A stretch of DNA of 64,000 nt, taken from positions 35,486,001 to 35,550,000 of the forward strand of contig NC_092340.1 in assembly GCF_046630445.1 (NCBI RefSeq). The letters run 5' to 3'. The translations under genes were made by a program, and so were the position numbers. The notes under the pieces are model-generated. The model did not search any database and had not been told where the DNA came from. It saw only the letters and a program-made list of their open reading frames with translations. Within the stretch, counting starts at the first letter, position 1. Every line of letters starts with the position of its first letter. Positions 22,844 through 33,934 of the stretch are shown here, piece by piece. This stretch comes from Rutidosis leptorrhynchoides. Its lineage: Eukaryota > Streptophyta > Magnoliopsida > Asterales > Asteraceae.

Positions 22844-25427
22844 TGTAGTGACCCGAACTTTTCCATGTTTATATATATTAAATGAAATTGTTATTTACAT
22901 GATTAAGTGTTTCCAACATGTTAAGTAATCCAACTTGTTAAGACTTGATTAATTGAAATAGGTTTCATATAGACAATTGACCACCCAAGTTGACCGGTGA
23001 TTCACGAACGTTAAAACTTGTAAAAACTATATGATGACATATATATAGATATATATATAGTTAACATGATATTATGATAAGTAAACATATCATTAAGTAT
23101 ATTATCAATGAACTACATATGTAAAGGCAAGACTACTAACTTAATGATTTTGAAACGAGACATATATGTAACGATTATCGTTGTAACGACATTTAATGTA
23201 TATATATATATATCATATTAAGAGATATTCATACATCATATTATCATGATAATATAATAATTTATAATCTCATTTGATATTATAAACATTGGGTTAACAA
23301 CATTTACCAAGATCGTTAACCTAAAGGTTTCAAAACAACACTTACATGTAACGACTAACGATGACTTAACGACTCAGTTAAAATGTATATACATGTAGTG
23401 TTTTAATATATATTCATACACTTTTGAAAGACTTCAAGACACTTATCAAAATACTTCTACTTAACAAAAATGCTTACAATTACATCCTCGTTCAGTTTCA
23501 TCAACAATTCTACTCGTATGCACCCGTATTCGTACTCGTACAATACACAACTTTTAGATGTATGTACTATTGGTATATACACTCCAATGATCAGCTCTTA
23601 GCAGCCCATGTGAGTCACCTAACACATTTGGGAACCATAATTTGGCAACTAACATGAAATATCTCATAAAATTACAAAAATATGAGTAATCATTCATGAC
23701 TTAATTACATGAAAACAAAATTACATATCCTTTATATCTAATCCATACACCAACGACCAAAAACACCTACAAACACTTTCATTCTTCAATTTTATTCATC
23801 TAATTGATCTCTCTCAAGTTCTATCTTCAAGTTCTAAGTGTTCTTCATAAATTCTACAAGTTCTAGTTTCATAAAATCAAGAATACTTCCAAGTTTGCTA
23901 GCTTACTTCCAATCTTGTAGAGTGATCATCTAACCTCAAGAAATCTTTCTTATTTACAGTAAGATATCTTTCTAATACAAGGTAGTACTCATATTCAAAC
24001 TTTGATTCAATTTCTATAAATATAACAATCTTATTTCGAGTGGAAATCTTACTTGAACTTGTTTTTCGTGTCATGTTTCTGCTTCAAGAACTTTCAAGCC
24101 ATCCAAGGATCCTTTGAAGCTAGATCCATTTTTATCATTTCCAGTAGCTTTATCCAGAAAACTTGAGGTAGTAATGATGTTCATAACATCATTCGATTCA
24201 TACATATAAAGCTATCTTATTCGAAGGTTTAAACTTGTAATCACTAGAACATAGTTTAGTTAATTCTAAACTTGTTCGCAAACAAAAGTTAATCCTTATA
24301 ACTTGACATTTAAAATCAACTAAACACATGTTCTATATCTATATGATATGCTAACTTAATGATTTAAAACCTGGAAACACGAAGAACACTGTAAAACCGG
24401 ACATACGCCGTCGTAGTAACACCGCGGGCTGTTTTGGGTTAGTTAATTAAAAACTATGATAAACTTTGATTTAAAAGTTGTTATTCTGGAAAAATGATTT
24501 TTCTTATGAACATGAAACTATATCCAAAAATCATGGTTAAACTCAAAGTGGAAGTATGTTTTCTAAAATGGTCATCTAGACGTCGTTCTTTCGACTGAAA
24601 TGACTACCTTTAAAAAAATGACTTGTAACTTATATTTACGACTATAAACCTATACTTTTTCTGTTTAGATTCATAAAATAGAGTTCAATATGAAACCATA
24701 GCAATTTTATTCACTCAAAACGGATTTAAAATGAAGAAGTTATGGGTAAAACAAGATTGGATAATTTTTCTTGTTGTAGCAACGTGAAAATTGGTAACAA
24801 ATCTATATTAATCATATCCTAGCTAACTTATATTGTATTATACATGTATTCTAATATATTATGTAATCTTGGGATACCATAGATACGTATGCAAATGTTT
24901 TGACATATCATATCGACCCATGTGTATATATTATTTGAAACAACCATAGACACTCTATATGCAGTAATGAGGGAGTTAGCTATACATGGTTGAGGTTGAT
25001 TCCAAAAATATATATACTTTGAGTTGTGATCTAGCCTGAGACGTGTATACACTGGGTCGTGGATTGATTCAAGATAATATATATCAATTTTTTTTCTGTA
25101 CATCTAACGTTGGACAACTAGTTGTAGGTTACTAACGAGGACAGCTGACTTAATAAACTTAAAATATCAAAATGTATTAAAAGTGTTGTAAATATATTTT
25201 GAATATACTTTGATATATATGTACATATTTGTTATAGGTTCGTGAATCAACCAGTGGCCAAGTCTTACTTCCCGACGAAGTAAAAATCAGTGAAAGTAAG
25301 TTATAGTCCCACTTTAAAAATCTAATATTTTTGGGATGAGAATACATGCAGGTTTTATAAATGATTTACAAAATAGACACAAGTACGTGAAACTACATTC
25401 TATGGTTGAATTATCGAAATCGAATAT
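22844..25427 (+). repeat. F1 5' LTR, first part
   Basis: It begins TGTAGTGACCCGAAC. It aligns over its length with the F2 LTRs and ends at the AATAT target site of the solo LTR. Confidence 0.9.
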
Positions 25428-28400
25428 TGTAGTGACCCGAACTTTTCCATGTTTATATATATTAATTGAGATTGATATTTACATGATTAAATATTTCCAA
25501 CATGTTAAGCAATCAAACTTGTTAAGACTTGATTAATTGAAATATGTTTCATATAGACAATTGACCACCCAAGTTGACCGGTGATTCACGAACGTTAAAA
25601 CTTGTAAAAACTATATGATGACATATATATGGATATATATATATATATATATAGTTAACATGATACTATGATAAGTAAACATATCATTAAGTATATTAAC
25701 AATGAACTACATATGTAAAAACAAGACTACTAACTTAATGATTTTTAAACGAGACATATATGTAACGATTATCGTTGTAAAGACATTTAATGTATATATA
25801 TCATATTAAGAGATATTCATACATGATAATATCATGATAATATAATAATTTAAAATCTCATTTGATATTATAAACATTGGGTTAACAACATTTAACAAGA
25901 TCGTTAACCTAAAGGTTTCAAAACAACACTTACATGTAACGACTAACGATGACTTAACGATTCAGTTAAAATGTATATATATGTAGTGTTTTAATATGCA
26001 TTTATACACTTTTGAAAGACTTCCATACACTTATCAAAATACTTCTACTTAACAAAAATGCTTACAATTACATCCTCGTTCAGTTTCATCAACAATTTTA
26101 CTCGTATGCACCCGTATTCGTACTCGTACAATACACAGCTTTTAGATGTATGTACTATTGGTATATACACTCCAATGATCAGCTCTTAGCAGCCCATGTG
26201 AGTCACCTAACACATGTGGGAACCATCATTTGGCAACTAGCATGAAATATCTCATAAAATTACAAAAATATGAGTAATCATTCATGACTTATTTACATGA
26301 AAACAAAATTACATATCCTTTATATCTAATCCATACACCAACGACCAAAAACATCTACAAACACTTTCATTCTTCAATTTTCTTCATCTAATTGATCTCT
26401 CTCAAGTTCTATCTTCAAGTTCTAAGTGTTCTTCATATATTCTACAAGTTCTAGTTACATAAAATCAAGAATACTTTCAAGTTTGCTAGCTCACTTCCAA
26501 TCTTGTAAGGTGATCATCCAACCTCAAGAAATCTTTGTTTCTTACAGTAGGTTATCATTCTAATACAAGGTAATAATCATATTCAAACTTTGGTTCAATT
26601 TCTATAACTATAACAATCTTATTTCAAGTGATGATCTTACTTGAACTTGTTTTCGTGTCATGATTCTGCTTCAAGAACTTCGAGCCATCCAAGGATCCGT
26701 TGAAGCTAGATCCATTTTTCTTTTTTCCAGTAGGTTTATCCAAGGAACTTAAGGTAGTAATGATGTTCATAACATCATTCGATTCATACATATAAAGCTA
26801 TCTTATTCGAAGGTTTAAACTTGTAATCACTAGAACATAGTTTAGTTAATTCTAAACTTGTTCGCAAACAAAAGTTAATCCTTCTAACTTGACTTTTAAA
26901 ATCAACTAAACACATGTTCTATATCTATATTATATGCTAACTTAATGATTTAAAACCTGGAGACACGAAAAACACCGTAAAACCGGATTTACGCCGTCGT
27001 AGTAACACCGCGGGCTGTTTTGGGTTAGTTAATTAAAAACTATGATAAACTTTGATTTAAAAGTTGTTATTCTGAGAAAATGATTTTTATTATGAACATG
27101 AAACTATATCCAAAAATTATGGTTAAACTCAAAGTGGAAGTATGTTTTCTAAAATGGTCATCTAGACGTCGTTCTTTCGACTGAAATAACTACCTTTACA
27201 AAAACGACTTGTAACTATAAACCTATATTTTTCTGTTTAGATTCCTAAAATAGAGTTCAATATGAAACCATAGCAATTTGATTCACTCAAAACGGATTTA
27301 AAATGAAGAAGTTATGGGTAAAACAAGATTGGATAATTTTTCTCATTTTAGCTACGTGAAAATTGGTAACAAATCTATTCCAACCATAACTTAATAAACT
27401 TGTATTGTATATTATGTAATCTTGAGATACCATAGACACGTATACAATGTTTCGACCTATCATGTCGTCACATCTATATATATATTTCGGAACAACCATG
27501 GACACTCTATATGTGAATGTTGGAGTTAGCTATACAGGGTTGAGGTTGATTCCAAAATATATATAGTTTAAGTTGTGATCAATACTGAGATACGTATACA
27601 CTGGGTCGTGGATTGATTCAAGATAATATTTATCGATTTATTTCTGTACATCTAACTGTGGACAACTAGTTGTAGGTTACTAACGAGGACAGCTGACTTA
27701 ATAAACTTAAAACATCAAAATATATTAAAAGTGTTGTAAATATATTTTGAACATACTTTGATATATATGTATATATTGTTATAGGTTCGTGAATCAACCA
27801 GTGGCCAAGTCTTACTTCCCAACGAAGTAAAAATCTGTGAAAGTGAGTTATAGTCCCACTTTTAAAATCTAATATTTTTGGGATGAGAATACATGCAGGT
27901 TTTATAAATGATTTACAAAATAGACACAAGTACGTGAAACTACATTCTATGGTTGAATTATCGAAATCGAATATGCCCCTTTTTATTAAGTCTGGTAATC
28001 TAAGAATTAGGGAACAGACACCCTAATTGACGCGAATCCTAAAGATAGATCTATTGGGCCTAACAAACCCCATCCAAAGTACCGGATGCTTTAGTACTTC
28101 GAAATTTATATCATATCCGAAGGGTGTCCCGGAATGATGGGGATATTCTTATATATGCATCTTGTTAATGTCTGTTACCAGGTATTCACCATATGAATGA
28201 TTTTTATCTCTATGTATGGGATGTGTATTGAAATATGAAATCTTGTGGTCTATTATTATGATTTGATATATATAGGTTAAACCTATAACACACCAACATT
28301 TTTGTTGACGTTTTAAGCATGTTTATTCTCAGGTGATTATTAAGAGCTTCCGCTGTCACATACTTAAATAAGGACGAGATTTGGAGTCCATGCTTGTATG

Positions 28401-28675
28401 ATATTGTGTAAAAACTGCATTCAAGAAACTTATTTTGTTGTAACATATTTGTATTGTAAACCATTATGTAATGGTCGTGTGTAAACAGGATATTTTAGAT
28501 TATCATTATTTGATAATCAACGTAAAGCTTTTTAAACCTTTATTGATGAAATAAAGGTTATGGTTTGTTTTAAAATGAATGCAGTCTTTGAAAAACGTCT
28601 CATATAGAGGTCAAAACCTCGCAACGAAATCAATTAATATGGAACGTTTTTAATCAATAAGAACGGGACATTTCA
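25428..28675 (+). mobile_element. Solo LTR of family F inside the F1 5' LTR
   Basis: This complete 3,248-bp LTR (TGTAGTGACC to GGGACATTTCA) sits in the same orientation as its host LTR. It is flanked by a perfect TSD AATAT (25423-25427 and 28676-28680). At first sight the region resembles a partial tandem duplication of the LTR, but the TSD and the exact TG/CA ends show an insertion. Confidence 0.93.
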
Positions 28676-29384
28676 AATATGCCCCTTTTTATTAAGTCTG
28701 GTAATCTAAGAATTAGGGAACAGACACCCTAATTGACGCGAATCCTAAAGATAGATCTATTGGGCCTAACAAACCCCATCCAAAGTACCGGATGCTTTAG
28801 TACTTCGAAATTTATATCATATCCGAAGGGTGTCCCGGAATGATGGGGGATATTCTTATATATGCATCTTGTTAATGTTGGTTACCAGGTGTTCACCATA
28901 TGGATGAATTTTATCTCTATGTATGGGATGTATATTGAAATATGAAATCTTGTGGTTTATTATTATGATTTGATAATATATAGGTTAAACTTATAACTCA
29001 CCAACATTTTTGTTGACGTTTTAAGCATGTTTATTCTCAGGTGATTATTAAGAGCTTCTGCTGTTGTATACTAAAATAAGGACAAGATTTGGAGTCCATG
29101 CTTGTATGATATTATGTAAAAACTGCATTCAAGAAACTTATTTTTGATGTAGTATATTCTTATTGTGAACCATTATGTAATGGTCGTGTGTAAACGGTAT
29201 ATTTTAGATTATCATTATTTGATAATCTACGTAATGCTTTTTAAAACTTTATAGATAAAATAAAGGTTATGGTTGTTTTAAAAATGAATGCAGTCTTTGA
29301 AAAACGTCTCATATAGAGGTCAAAACCTCGCGACGAAATCAATTAATAAGGAACGTTTATAATCAATATGAACGGGACATTTCA
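28676..29384 (+). repeat. F1 5' LTR, second part
   Basis: This continues the F1 LTR after the solo LTR and ends GGGACATTTCA two bases before the PBS. It includes the conserved CAACA-TTTT-TGTTG hairpin near 29000-29017. Confidence 0.9.
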
Positions 29385-29386
29385 GT

Positions 29387-29398
29387 TGGTATCCGAGC
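29387..29398 (+). other. F1 primer-binding site (initiator tRNA-Met type, one mismatch)
   Basis: TGGTATCCGAGC differs by one base from TGGTATCAGAGC in F2, the usual complement of the plant initiator tRNA-Met 3' end. Confidence 0.75.
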
Positions 29399-29593
29399 GT
29401 TGGTCTTAGAGAACCAGAATTTTTCATTAGTGTGTCTTATCGAGTTTGTTAGGATGCATTAGTGAGTCTGGACTTCGACCGTGGTTACTTGAAAAATGAT
29501 TGCTTAACAAATTTTGTTGGAAACTATATATTTTTAACATGTAAATATTATGTGATATATTAATCTCTTAACGTGTTTGATATTATGTGATAG

Positions 29594-30169
29594 ATGTCTA
29601 CCTCTAGAACAAGTCCCATTGACTCACCTAATAATAATGAAGAGTCAAATGTAAATTGGAATGATTCGTGGACTGATTCACAAGTTCCCGAAGAGGAACC
29701 GGAAGAAGAGTCGGAACCGGAAGAAGAATCGGAACCGGAAGAAGAATCGGAACCGGATGAAGAAATAGAACCAGTGGGGGAAATAATAAAACGGTTAAGT
29801 AAAAGAAAATCCTCAACCAACCGACTAAGGTTAATTATGGTCAATGGTGTTTCCGCCAAGGAAGCAAAATATTGGGAGGATTACCAATTCTCCGATGAAT
29901 CGGATTCCGACGAGAATTCCGATGATGTTATAGCTATTACCCCAACTGAATTTAAAAAGGCAAAAGAAAATAATAAGGGAAAGGGCATAAAAATAGAGAA
30001 ATCTAATTCCAACCCCGATGAACTTTATATGTATCGTCAACCCCCGAAGTCCTTAAGTTGTAACAATGACCCGGGAACCTCTAAACCACCAGGTTTTTCT
30101 AAACCAATGTGGAAAACGACGGCTCGTATTAGGGGAACATCATATATCCCTAGAACCTTGGCAAAATGA
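29594..30169 (+). CDS. F1 acidic EEESEP-repeat protein, C-terminally truncated
   Basis: This 191-residue ORF is the first accessory gene of F1. An 18-bp unit is repeated three to four times at 29696-29767 and encodes (EPEEES)n. A basic patch (IIKRLSKRKSS), a D/S/E-rich stretch and a K/N-rich stretch follow. No known fold is recognised. Compared with the F2 copy it ends 13 codons early because a CGA codon became TGA. About ten replacement versus two or three silent differences separate the copies, which is not strong evidence of constraint. Candidate roles, such as chromatin or histone binding by an acidic tail, are inference only. Confidence 0.7.
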   Translation: MSTSRTSPIDSPNNNEESNVNWNDSWTDSQVPEEEPEEESEPEEESEPEEESEPDEEIEPVGEIIKRLSKRKSSTNRLRLIMVNGVSAKEAKYWEDYQFSDESDSDENSDDVIAITPTEFKKAKENNKGKGIKIEKSNSNPDELYMYRQPPKSLSCNNDPGTSKPPGFSKPMWKTTARIRGTSYIPRTLAK

Positions 30170-30330
30170 ACCAAAACCGAAGAAGAAGAAACGAGCGAAT
30201 CGGAATAAGATAGTTGTATTCGTGTGGTGTAATATATGTAATATAGTGTGCTTATGCTTTATGATATATGTAAAAATTGCTTGTATTAATAAGTATTTTT
30301 TTTTATGAATCTAACTCTTGTCTATTTGAC

Positions 30331-30332
30331 AG
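30331..30332 (+). other. Candidate 3' splice acceptor before the F1 F-box ORF
   Basis: CTTGTCTATTTGACAG ends 14 bases before the F-box ATG. F2 has a slightly stronger version (CTTGTCTATTTTACAG). This suggests the F-box may be translated from a spliced RNA. Confidence 0.35.
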
Positions 30333-30346
30333 TATAAAAACACAAA

Positions 30347-31030
30347 ATGGATAGACAACCCAATATTTTAAGAGACCTACCCGGAGACATGATTGATGAA
30401 ATCTTGTCTAGAGTCGGTCAGAATTCCTCGGCACAACTATTTAAGGCGAGATCAGTTTGTAAGACATTCGAAGAACGTTCCAAGAATGCCTTGGTTTATA
30501 AAAGGCTTTCGTTCGAAAGATGGGGGATATCACATTGGGAAATCCGTAAGTTACGATGTGTTTACTTTGACGCATATATTGCGGGGAACCCAAATGCTTT
30601 TTTATGCAACGGGTTAAGAAATTATTTTGACACAATATATTCGAATATAGGACTTCGTGATTTAGAAAAAGCGGCTAACATGCAACATAAAGAAGCATGT
30701 TATGCTTACGGGTTAGTAATGTTCGCTTCTCACCAAAGTGAGAACAAGAACATCGGGCTACAACTATTAAACAAAACGTTCCCACAAGTGACGGACTCAG
30801 TAGTTGGGGTGAGAAACAAAGTTTTTAGATTGTTACGGGACTGTTGGACATTACGTAACCCTCGTCCCTTTGACGACGTTACAACACGCTGTCTTATCAA
30901 CGGCCATAACGGTTATGTTCCACAAGACCATGGATGGGAATCAGTCCTAGTAAAACCAGAATGCATGAATTGTTTCTGGACGTATGAATTACGTGTCTTT
31001 ATTGCCTTTGCTGAACGACTTGTGTACTAG
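30347..31030 (+). CDS. F1 F-box protein with Sel1-like segment (227 aa)
   Basis: This intact ORF starts MDRQPNILRDLPGDMIDEI. The F-box spans about residues 8-48 (LPGDMIDEILSRV, then LFKARSVCKTF), the surface that normally binds Skp1/ASK in an SCF ubiquitin ligase. Residues about 108-142 (AANMQHKEACYAYGLVMF, then NIGLQLL) resemble a Sel1-like repeat. The C-terminus has a C-x2-C-F-W pair. This architecture is known in a plant F-box family (At2g35280-like, from memory). It lies between PBS and polypurine tract, so it is retroelement cargo and not a neighbouring host gene. It differs from the F2 copy at 15 residues with no frame damage. In F1 it is one of only two ORFs. The substrate is unknown. 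Confidence 0.85.
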   Translation: MDRQPNILRDLPGDMIDEILSRVGQNSSAQLFKARSVCKTFEERSKNALVYKRLSFERWGISHWEIRKLRCVYFDAYIAGNPNAFLCNGLRNYFDTIYSNIGLRDLEKAANMQHKEACYAYGLVMFASHQSENKNIGLQLLNKTFPQVTDSVVGVRNKVFRLLRDCWTLRNPRPFDDVTTRCLINGHNGYVPQDHGWESVLVKPECMNCFWTYELRVFIAFAERLVY

Positions 31031-31109
31031 CTAGAATTATATTCACAACTATCTTGTATCAAAGTTATTGTGTGCTATATTTCATGTTATATGTAAAATA
31101 AGCGGTATT

Positions 31110-31115
31110 GTAAGT
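31110..31115 (+). other. Candidate 5' splice donor after F1 F-box
   Basis: GTAAGT, a strong plant donor match, lies about 80 bases after the F-box stop and is conserved at the same place in F2 (50665-50670). Confidence 0.3.
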
Positions 31116-31218
31116 TTGTAAAATATTGTGAAAAAGTTTAAACGCGAAATATTATTATAATCAGTTTTTCATATAGAATTGTAGTAGTTGAATTGTATAT
31201 TAGCTACTAAGTATGAAC

Positions 31219-31234
31219 TTAACGGGTAGGTACT
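31219..31234 (+). other. F1 polypurine tract and deletion junction
   Basis: TTAACGGGTAGGTACT overlaps the first base of the 3' LTR. The bases to its left match F2 sequence after the F-box (50770s) and those to its right match the F2 3' LTR. The gag-pol deletion therefore resolved inside this 16-bp repeat. Confidence 0.8.
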
Positions 31235-31943
31235 GTAGTGACCCGAACTTTTCCATGTTTATATATATTAAATGAAATTGTTATTTACATGATTAAGTGT
31301 TTCCAACATGTTAAGTAATCAAACTTGTTAAGACTTGATTAATTGAAATAGGTTTCATATAGACAATTGACCACCTAAGTTGACCGGTGATTCACGAACG
31401 TTAAAACTTGTAAAAACTATATGATGACATATATATGGATATATATATATATATATAGTTAACATGATATTATGATAAGTAAACATATCATTAAGTATAT
31501 TATCAATGAACTACATATGTAAAGGCAAGACTACTAACTTAATGATTTTGAAACGAGACATATATGTAACGATTATCGTTGTAAAAACATTTAATGTATA
31601 TATATATATATCATATTAAGAGATATTATGTAAAATAAGGACAAGATTTGGAGTCCATGCTTGTATGATATTATGTAAAAACTGCATTCAAGAAACTTAT
31701 TTTTGATGTAATATATTCTTATTGTAAACCATTATGTAATGGTCGTGTGTAAACGGTATATTTTAGATTATCATTATTTGATAATCTACGTAATGCTTTT
31801 TAAACCTTTATAGATAAAATAAAGGTTATGGTTGTTTTAAAAATGAATGCAATCTTTGAAAAACGTCTCATATAGAGGTCAAAACCTCGCGACGAAATCA
31901 ATTAATATGAAATGTTTATAATCAATATGAACGGGACATTTCA
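31234..31943 (+). repeat. F1 3' LTR with large internal deletion
   Basis: Both ends (TGTAGTGACC and GGGACATTTCA) are intact, but about 2.5 kb is missing at a junction near 31626-31630. The 3' flank GTATT matches the 5' flank. Confidence 0.9.
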
Positions 31944-31948
31944 GTATT

Positions 31949-32925
31949 GTCTAATCGAATGACAACTCATTGGAATCTGTCGAACCTATCTTCAAATTAG
32001 TTAATCTAATAATTATTAAAATGATTATGTATGTTCTATTTAGTGACGTTTATACGACATCTTTTACGATCATTTAATTAATTATTTGGGTTGGGTAATT
32101 GATTATTCATTCTGATCAAGTGGATAAATTAATATTCATATCTCATTAAAACAGGGGTGGATTACATACAAGGATAATTGGTGTAATTGTTAACAAAGTA
32201 TTAAAACCTTGGATTACACGCAGTCGATAACTTGGAGTAATTTTTAACAAAGTATTAAAACCTTGTTACAGTTCGAATCCCTAATTAGTTGGAATATTTG
32301 ACTTTGGGAATAAGGTTAATTTGACGAGCATTTTATAATTATGACCGATGGACTATTATGGAAAAAACCAGATGGGTATCAAATAAATCCAGGACAAAGG
32401 ACAATTAACCCATGGTAATAAATTAAAATCAACACGTCAAACATCATGATTACAGAAGTTTAAATAAGCATAATTCCTTTATTTCATATTTTATCGCAAT
32501 TTTATTTATCGTCATTTTATTTATCGCACTTTAATTATTGTCATTTACTTTACGCTTTAAATTAAGTTATTTTTATTTTTAATATTTTACATTAGGTTTT
32601 AACTGCGACTAAAGTTTTAAAATCGACAAACCGGTCATTAAACGGTAAAAACCCCCTTTTTATAATAATAATTATAATACTACTTATATATATATTTATA
32701 TATATACAAATATAGTTTTAAAAATATAGTGTTAAACTTGGCTAGTTCCCTGTAGACGAACCGGACTTACTAAAAACTACACTACTTTACGATTAGGTAC
32801 ACTGCCTATAGTGTTGTAGCAAAGTTTAGGTATATCCACTCTATAAATAAAAAAAACTTGTATAATATTTTGCCGTTTTTCATATTAAAAATAATTATAT
32901 TTCGTATACACCTCGCAACACATCA
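31949..32925 (+). repeat. B1 5' LTR, second part
   Basis: This continues B1 after F1. The segment from 32153 on (ACAGGGGTGGATTACA and the AACAAAGTATTAAAACCTTG repeats) aligns with 62220 onward in the B2 LTR. It ends CACATCA beside the PBS. It is visibly more diverged from B2 than paired LTRs would be. Confidence 0.8.
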
Positions 32926-32933
32926 AGTATTTT

Positions 32934-32951
32934 TGGCGCCGCTGCCGGGGA
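32934..32951 (+). other. B1 primer-binding site (tRNA-Asp type)
   Basis: TGGCGCCGCTGCCGGGGA, eight bases past the LTR end, is typical of Athila/Tat-type elements. Confidence 0.8.
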
Positions 32952-33091
32952 ACTCGGCGAAACGCTATATCTTTACGCTATATTTTAGTGAAACTATATT
33001 TTTATAAAAATATATTATTTCTTATTTCATAAAAATATTTTGTATTTATAATAAGTGTTAAAAATAATAAAAAGAAAAAAATATATATATA

Positions 33092-33784
33092 GGGGCAGGA
33101 TCAATGGGGAAGTAACCATTCGGGGGGAAGCAAAATTTTTTTTTTTTTTCATTTTTTTTGAATTTTTTTTTCCGGCATCAAGATCACACGAAAATATGAA
33201 CATTTAGAAGAGACACTTCGTGATGAATGTTATTATTTAGGCGGAAAAACGATCGACAAAAATAACATTCAAGATAATATTGTTCGTGAAGAATATGAAC
33301 GTTTTTTTTCTTCATGTTTTGTGAAGTAAAATTTAGCCCAATTTAGAGTTTAGGGTTTAGGGTTTAGTGTTTTGGGTTTATTCCATAAACCCAAAACACC
33401 AAACCCTAAACCCTAAACCCTAAACCGTTCGTGTTAAAAACTCAATCTAAATCCTAAATCTAAACTCTAAATCTAAACCCTAAACCCTAAATTTCTAAAC
33501 CCTAATATCTAAACTCTATAAACCCTAATATCTAAACCCTAATATCTAAACCCCAATAGCTAAAACCTCAAAATCAGCTCGAAAAACACGATAATTGTTA
33601 TATATTACTTCTTCGAGCGTTTTCCCGCCAAAATAAAAACATTTATCACAAAGTGTCTCTACTAAATGTTCATATTTTCATCTCATCTATAATGTTCGTG
33701 AACAAAGTTTTTTCAAAAAACGAAAAAAAAAGTTTTTGCTTCCCCCCGCTTCCCCCCGAATGGTTACTTCCCTCTTGATCCTAC

Positions 33785-33787
<3 letters not shown>
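33092..33787 (+). mobile_element. MULE-like MITE with long terminal inverted repeats and telomere-type core
   Basis: Terminal inverted repeats of about 45 bp (GGGGCAGGATCAATGGGG... at the left; the right end reversed reads GTGGTAGGATCAAGAGGG) share the block AAGTAACCATTCGGGGGGAA. Similarity continues less perfectly inward (AAAATATGAACATTTAG with its counterpart near 33665). The flanks are TATATATA, so a 9-bp TSD is possible but ambiguous. There is no ORF. The core (33335-33560) holds three TTTAGGG-like units followed by many CCCTAAA-like units in inverted arrangement. Assignment to Mutator-like elements rests on TIR length and style only. Confidence 0.6.
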
Positions 33788-33873
<86 letters not shown>

Positions 33874-33877
33874 AGAC

Positions 33878-33910
<33 letters not shown>

Positions 33911-33930
33911 TTAAGACTTTATTTATAAAA
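33788..33930. repeat. (TA)n microsatellite in the B1 leader
   Basis: Two (TA)n blocks separated by TTAAGAC, in the B1 leader between the MITE and element D. They account for the TIY-repeat open frames on both strands, which are not genes. Confidence 0.8.
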
Positions 33931-33934
33931 TTAA

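Larger units (their letters stand above)
22844..31943 (+). mobile_element. Element F1: F-box-carrying retrotransposon lacking gag-pol
   Basis: F1 has a 5' LTR (22844-25427 plus 28676-29384, split by a solo F LTR), a tRNA-Met-type PBS, the acidic ORF, the F-box ORF, a polypurine tract and a 3' LTR reduced to 710 bp by an internal deletion. TSD GTATT flanks it. Compared with F2, 4.75 kb between two copies of TTAACGGGTAGGTACT is gone, removing all of gag-pol. What remains codes only for the two accessory proteins. Confidence 0.92.

Noticed and set aside
27666-27929. 87-residue antisense ORF, also at 47928-48191 and 57772-58035
   Set aside because: It recurs only because each copy lies in an F LTR. 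It has no start context or domain and is antisense to the element.
28676-29384. Apparent 700-bp tandem duplication within the F1 5' LTR (27971-28675 versus 28676-29384)
   Set aside because: Perfect LTR ends and the AATAT duplication show that a solo LTR inserted into the LTR.
29560-29859. Antisense serine/glycine repeat ORF, also 49115-49414
   Set aside because: Shadow of the EEESEP repeats in the acidic ORF.
33340-33430. Telomere or chromosome end
   Set aside because: Only a few CCCTAAA units in inverted arrangement, bounded by TIRs and retroelement sequence on both sides.
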